A stretch of DNA of 64,000 nt from Microthrixaceae bacterium (lineage in GTDB: Bacteria > Actinomycetota > Acidimicrobiia > Acidimicrobiales > Microtrichaceae): positions 186,001 through 250,000 of the forward strand of contig JAMLGK010000001.1 of NCBI GenBank assembly GCA_023957995.1, given 5' to 3'. The notes under the pieces were generated by a model. The model was given only the letters and a program-made list of their open reading frames with translations, was not told where the DNA came from and made no database searches. Position numbers and translations under genes: made by a program. Within the stretch, counting starts at the first letter, position 1. Every line of letters starts with the position of its first letter. Positions 60,896 through 64,000 of the stretch are shown piece after piece.

Positions 60896-61936
60896 GTGCC
60901 CAGATTCCAGACCGTCGAGGTGACCGAGGTTCTCGAGGAGAGATCCGGGCTACAGCGTTTCGCAGTGCGCATGGCCGACGGGACGACTGCGAGGGCCTAC
61001 GCACTGACAGATCTGGTCGGGACAGCACAGGTGGGCGAGAAGCTCGTCTGCAACACCACGGCGGTCGACCTGTCACTCGGAACCGGTGGATGGCACGTCG
61101 TGCACTGGAACCTGTCTCGGAGCGAGCTGGACCTGCCCGGTCCCGACCACATCATGAAGCTGCGCTACACCAGCCTGCAGGCCGACGTGGGAACCAGCGA
61201 GCTGGAGCACCCCGAGGCGACCGACAGGCCCCTCGGGGGCCGACCGGTGGTGGTCTGCACGGTGCACAGCCAGATGGCCATGGTCGCGCTCGGGTTCGCC
61301 CATGCAGCTCCGGGCCGCCGGCTCGCCTACGTGATGACCGACGGAGCCGCGCTTCCACTGGCGTTGAGCGACCTGGTGGCCCGCCTCAGGGAGCGCAAGC
61401 TGTTGGCGGGCAGTGTCACCGCCGGGCATGCCTTCGGCGGAGACCTGGAAGCCGTCACCCCCGCGGCAGCGATGGGACTGGCGGCACACGTGCTCGATGC
61501 GGACGCGATCGTGGTGAGCATGGGTCCCGGGGTCGTCGGCACCGGCACCGCGCTCGGAACCACGGCGGTCGAGGCCGCCGGGCTGTTGGACACCGCTGCG
61601 GCCAGAGGGGGAGTGCCGGTGCTCTGCGGCCGCTTCTCGGAGGGTGATCCCCGTCCGCGACACCGGGGCATGTCGCACCACGTCTCCACCGTGCTCGACC
61701 TGATCGGCTGCAGACCGCTGATGGCGGCGGTTCCCGATGTGGTGAGCTCTCTCGAGGGGGTGGAACCCAGAGCAGTCGTCCCCGCGGACCCCCGGGAGCT
61801 GCTCGACCGCCACGACCTCGAGGTGACCACGATGGGGCGGCGCTGTGAGGAGGACCTCGTCTTCTTCGAGGCGGCGACGGCAGCGGGCCAGCTCGCGGCA
61901 GCTCTGTCTTCAGACCGGCCCCCGACGAGCACCTAG
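60896..61936 (+). CDS. DUF3866 family protein
   Basis: A 346-aa soluble protein. The N-terminus is beta-rich (FQTVEVTEVLEERSGLQRFAVRM; KLVCNTTAVDLSLGTGG). The long middle has VVVCTVHSQMAMVALGFAHAAPGRRLAYVMTDGAALPLALSDLV and IVVSMGPGVVGTGTALGTTAVEAA. These match the DUF3866 family as I recall it, conserved in actinobacteria with no known function. It sits inside the pup operon between pafA and pafB, which suggests but does not prove a link with pupylation. GTG start; no ribosome site. Confidence 0.75.
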   Translation: MPRFQTVEVTEVLEERSGLQRFAVRMADGTTARAYALTDLVGTAQVGEKLVCNTTAVDLSLGTGGWHVVHWNLSRSELDLPGPDHIMKLRYTSLQADVGTSELEHPEATDRPLGGRPVVVCTVHSQMAMVALGFAHAAPGRRLAYVMTDGAALPLALSDLVARLRERKLLAGSVTAGHAFGGDLEAVTPAAAMGLAAHVLDADAIVVSMGPGVVGTGTALGTTAVEAAGLLDTAAARGGVPVLCGRFSEGDPRPRHRGMSHHVSTVLDLIGCRPLMAAVPDVVSSLEGVEPRAVVPADPRELLDRHDLEVTTMGRRCEEDLVFFEAATAAGQLAAALSSDRPPTST

Positions 61937-61939
61937 GGT
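61934..61939 (+). promoter_or_regulatory. -10 element, leaderless promoter of pafB
   Basis: TAGGGT, six bases (CGCCAC), then the GTG at 61946. The spacing predicts that the regulator pair is transcribed without a leader, from inside the end of the DUF3866 gene. Confidence 0.45.
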
Positions 61940-61945
61940 CGCCAC

Positions 61946-62965
61946 GTGGACAAGTTCACCCGGCAACTCAATCTGGTGGCGCTGCTGGAACAAGCGGGGA
62001 ACGACCTGACCTTCGCCGAGATACGCGAACGACTCCGCTCGGAGGCCTATCCACAACGGGATCCGGAGTCCGCGCGTCGCGCCTTCGAACGCGACAAGGC
62101 CGATCTGCTGCAGATGGGTGTCCCGCTCGAGTCGAGATCCCCGGGCGACGACCCGTCACGCACGGTGTACGGGATACGCCCCTCGGCAGCCGAGATCGAA
62201 GACCCCGGTTTCACCCCCGAGGAGCTGGCCGCCCTGCGCTTCGCCGCCACCGCGCTGGCGCTGCGTTCGGAGGACTCGACCACGATGGAGGATGCGGTCG
62301 ACGGACTGCGCAAGTACGGCGGGCTCGGAGCGGACGAACCCACCAGAACCGTGGCGGAGCTGAGCCTCGATCGCAACGTGAGGACGATCTTCACCGCGAT
62401 ACTCGAGCGTAGGCCCGTCGGATTCACCTACGGCGCCGAGACCCGCAGGGTGCTCCCGCTGCAGCTCGCCAGCCGCGCCGGCCACTGGTACCTGCGCTGT
62501 CTCCACGTCGACGGGGGACACTCACGCACCTACCGACTCGACCGGATCGAGGGCACGGTGCTCCCCCTCGAAGGAGAGGGGGACGACCCCGCGGAGCCCA
62601 CCCGGACCGGTGGCGCAGCCCCCGGCGACGCGCCGGGCGAGAACGCGCCGGTTGAGCGCGGTCCGGTCGGATCACTGCGGTTCCGGCCCTGGGAGTTCGG
62701 CGAGGGTGAACCGCTACGGGCTCTGGTGCGACTCGACCCGGCCGCAGCTGCGGTCGCCCTGGCGGGTGACCCCGACCTGGCGGTGCACACCAAGGGTCCC
62801 GACGGCACCGTGATCGCCCTGGAGGTGCGCAACCCGGAAGGCCTCTGGCCCTGGCTGCTGGCCTTCCTCGAACGTGCCGAGCTGACCGCTCCCGCCAGCC
62901 TGCGGAGCGACTACGCCGACCTGCTGCGCTCGATGGCCAGGGCCGATGTGGAGGAGTCAGGATGA
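61946..62965 (+). CDS. pafB: WYL-domain transcription regulator PafB
   Basis: A 339-aa regulator. An N-terminal winged helix-turn-helix (NLVALLEQAGNDLTFAEIRERL) is followed by a WYL domain (GHWYLRCLHVDGGHSRTYRLDRIEG). With PafC it activates DNA-repair genes after mitomycin-type damage in mycobacteria. A low-complexity Pro/Gly insert (about 212-235) separates WYL from the C-terminal domain. Its stop overlaps pafC by four bases. Starts at GTG. Confidence 0.93.
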   Translation: MDKFTRQLNLVALLEQAGNDLTFAEIRERLRSEAYPQRDPESARRAFERDKADLLQMGVPLESRSPGDDPSRTVYGIRPSAAEIEDPGFTPEELAALRFAATALALRSEDSTTMEDAVDGLRKYGGLGADEPTRTVAELSLDRNVRTIFTAILERRPVGFTYGAETRRVLPLQLASRAGHWYLRCLHVDGGHSRTYRLDRIEGTVLPLEGEGDDPAEPTRTGGAAPGDAPGENAPVERGPVGSLRFRPWEFGEGEPLRALVRLDPAAAAVALAGDPDLAVHTKGPDGTVIALEVRNPEGLWPWLLAFLERAELTAPASLRSDYADLLRSMARADVEESG

Positions 62966-63951
62966 GTGCCCCGGGCAAGAAGATGAACGATGCCGAGCGC
63001 GTCGAGGTGATGCTCAGCGTGCTGCCCTGGTTGGCCGCACGCGGTGGAGCTCCCCTGTCGGAGGTGGCCGAACACTTCGGGGTCGACCGCGAGCGGCTCC
63101 GCGATGACCTTCTGCGGGTGTTCTACGACGTGGAACCAGAGGTCGGTGCGGACAACATGGTCGATGTCCACATAGACGATTCCGACGACGAGTGGGTGAC
63201 CGTCGCCCTACCGGGATCGTTCGAGCAACCACCTCGGCTCGACCACTCCGAAGCACTGGCACTGCTCGCAGCCGGCACCGCGTTCGTCGACGAGCGGGGC
63301 TCGGAACTCGCGTTGGAACCGGCGTTGCGCAAGTTGGGCGCGGTGCTGGGCCCCGGCGCGGCAACAGCGCTGGACGTGGACCTCGGCGGTGGAGACCCGG
63401 ATCTGCGGAGACTCCTGCGCACCGCGGTGGAGCAACAGCGCTCGGTGGTGCTCGAGTACTTCGCGTGGGGATCCGACGAGGTCGGGGTGCGCACGGTCGA
63501 CCCGTGGGCCGTTCACAGCGTGACGGGCAACTGGTACCTGACCGGGTGGTGCCACGACCGAGAGGCCAGCCGACACTTCAGGCTCGACCGGGTTCTCTCG
63601 GCCGAGGCCACCGAGGATCCGATCCGCACCCCGGCCCCGACCGACCTGCCCCACCCCACACCGGGAGTGGGTCGGGCCGAACACACCGTCGAGGTGACAC
63701 TGCCCGTGCAGCACGTCTGGCTCGTCGACTCCTTCCCCGTCGAATCGTTCGAGGACCTGGGAGACCGGGTCAGGGTGACGGTGGCGGTGTATTCCGAGTC
63801 GTGGCTCGACAGGCTCCTGGTGCGGCTTCCCGAGGATGCGACCGTGCACGACGCGCAGGGCACAGACCTCTGGCGACGCCGGGGCGAGGTCGCCCGCCGG
63901 ATCATGATCGCGGCCGGGATCGATCCATCCGCCGATAGCGTGAGTGCATGA
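62962..63951 (+). CDS. pafC: WYL-domain transcription regulator PafC
   Basis: A 329-aa partner of PafB. It has an N-terminal helix-turn-helix (LPWLAARGGAPLSEVAEHFGVDRERLRDDL), a WYL domain (TGNWYLTGWCHDREASRHFRLDRVL) and a C-terminal extension (WLDRLLVRLPEDATVHDA). The two proteins form a heterodimer. Start ATG overlaps the pafB stop (ATGA); its own stop overlaps the next start. Confidence 0.93.
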   Translation: MSAPGKKMNDAERVEVMLSVLPWLAARGGAPLSEVAEHFGVDRERLRDDLLRVFYDVEPEVGADNMVDVHIDDSDDEWVTVALPGSFEQPPRLDHSEALALLAAGTAFVDERGSELALEPALRKLGAVLGPGAATALDVDLGGGDPDLRRLLRTAVEQQRSVVLEYFAWGSDEVGVRTVDPWAVHSVTGNWYLTGWCHDREASRHFRLDRVLSAEATEDPIRTPAPTDLPHPTPGVGRAEHTVEVTLPVQHVWLVDSFPVESFEDLGDRVRVTVAVYSESWLDRLLVRLPEDATVHDAQGTDLWRRRGEVARRIMIAAGIDPSADSVSA

Positions 63952-64000
63952 CTGCTGCGTCCGGGATGCCCGACCCGGACCCGAGCGCAGTCCCGGTGGA
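63948..64000 (+). CDS. Start of the next gene (cut by right edge)
   Basis: An ATG overlaps the pafC stop (ATGA). The visible N-terminus is MTAASGMPDPDPSAVPV, too short for a call. In mycobacteria the pafC neighbours are tatA and tatC, which makes a twin-arginine translocase gene a reasonable guess. Confidence 0.4.
   Translation, partial: MTAASGMPDPDPSAVPV

Noticed and set aside
1..64000. tRNA, rRNA, insertion sequences or prophage
   Set aside because: No cloverleaf, rRNA-like stretch, transposase or integrase motif was recognised by reading; a dedicated tRNA/Rfam scan was not possible.

Overview
The window is high-GC DNA with almost no intergenic space and long chains of genes whose stop and start codons overlap (ATGA, GTGA, TGATG). 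It carries a complete Pup-proteasome gene set, an FO synthase for coenzyme F420, DUF3151, DUF3866 and MarP-type proteins, and many GTG starts. Together these point to an actinobacterium. The mix (TtuA/TtuB, split NDP-forming acyl-CoA synthetase, no mycolate or sporulation genes) would fit the Acidimicrobiia, but that placement is inference. I see no rRNA, tRNA, IS element, phage or CRISPR array; the window looks like ordinary chromosome.

Layout. 1-7.5 kb: cell-envelope genes (tail of a membrane protein, PEP-mutase-like enzyme, polyprenyl-phosphate sugar transferase, a 973-aa membrane acyltransferase with two SGNH domains, a UDP-galactopyranose-mutase-like flavoprotein) and two small proteins. 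7.5-11.4 kb: acyl-CoA synthetase, AlkA glycosylase, PLP aminotransferase-fold enzyme. 11.4-22.6 kb, minus strand: a peptide-type ABC importer (two ATPases, two permeases) preceded by four tandem paralogous lipoprotein binding proteins. 22.6-31 kb: glycerophosphodiesterase, acyl-CoA dehydrogenase, an unusual pyruvate kinase, hydrolase, patatin, DUF3151, MobA-like, rhodanese, RNase D. 31-36.5 kb, minus strand: TSUP transporter, GH13 glucosidase, then a McrB-like AAA ATPase coupled to a DUF2357-like partner, and a cysteine-cluster protein. 36.6-38.6 kb: a small conserved protein and a sigma-like/anti-sigma-like pair. 38.6-44.7 kb, minus strand: DUF6941-like protein, FIST-like protein, transketolase, FbiC. 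44.7-49.1 kb: two-subunit NDP-forming acyl-CoA synthetase, PBP4-type peptidase, LON-domain protein.

49.3-64 kb is the protein-quality and tRNA-modification block: three small membrane/coiled-coil proteins, a ubiquitin-like sulfur carrier (TtuB-like) coupled to the tRNA thiolase TtuA, tRNA m1A58 methyltransferase, MarP-like periplasmic protease, ferredoxin (divergent), then mpa, dop, pup, prcB, prcA, pafA, a DUF3866 gene, pafB and pafC, with the next gene starting at the right edge. Dop deamidates Pup-GGQ, PafA ligates it to substrates, Mpa unfolds them into PrcA/PrcB, and PafB/PafC is the paired DNA-damage regulator.

A recurrent signal is a -10 hexamer (TANNNT) placed 6-8 bases before the start codon, found at more than a dozen genes; this predicts widespread leaderless transcription. 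The strongest leads for new biology are the TtuB/TtuA pair with a non-canonical GG-Ala-Leu tail next to the Pup system, the McrB-like/DUF2357-like pair, the fourfold binding-protein array, and the acyltransferase with an apparently dead extra SGNH domain.
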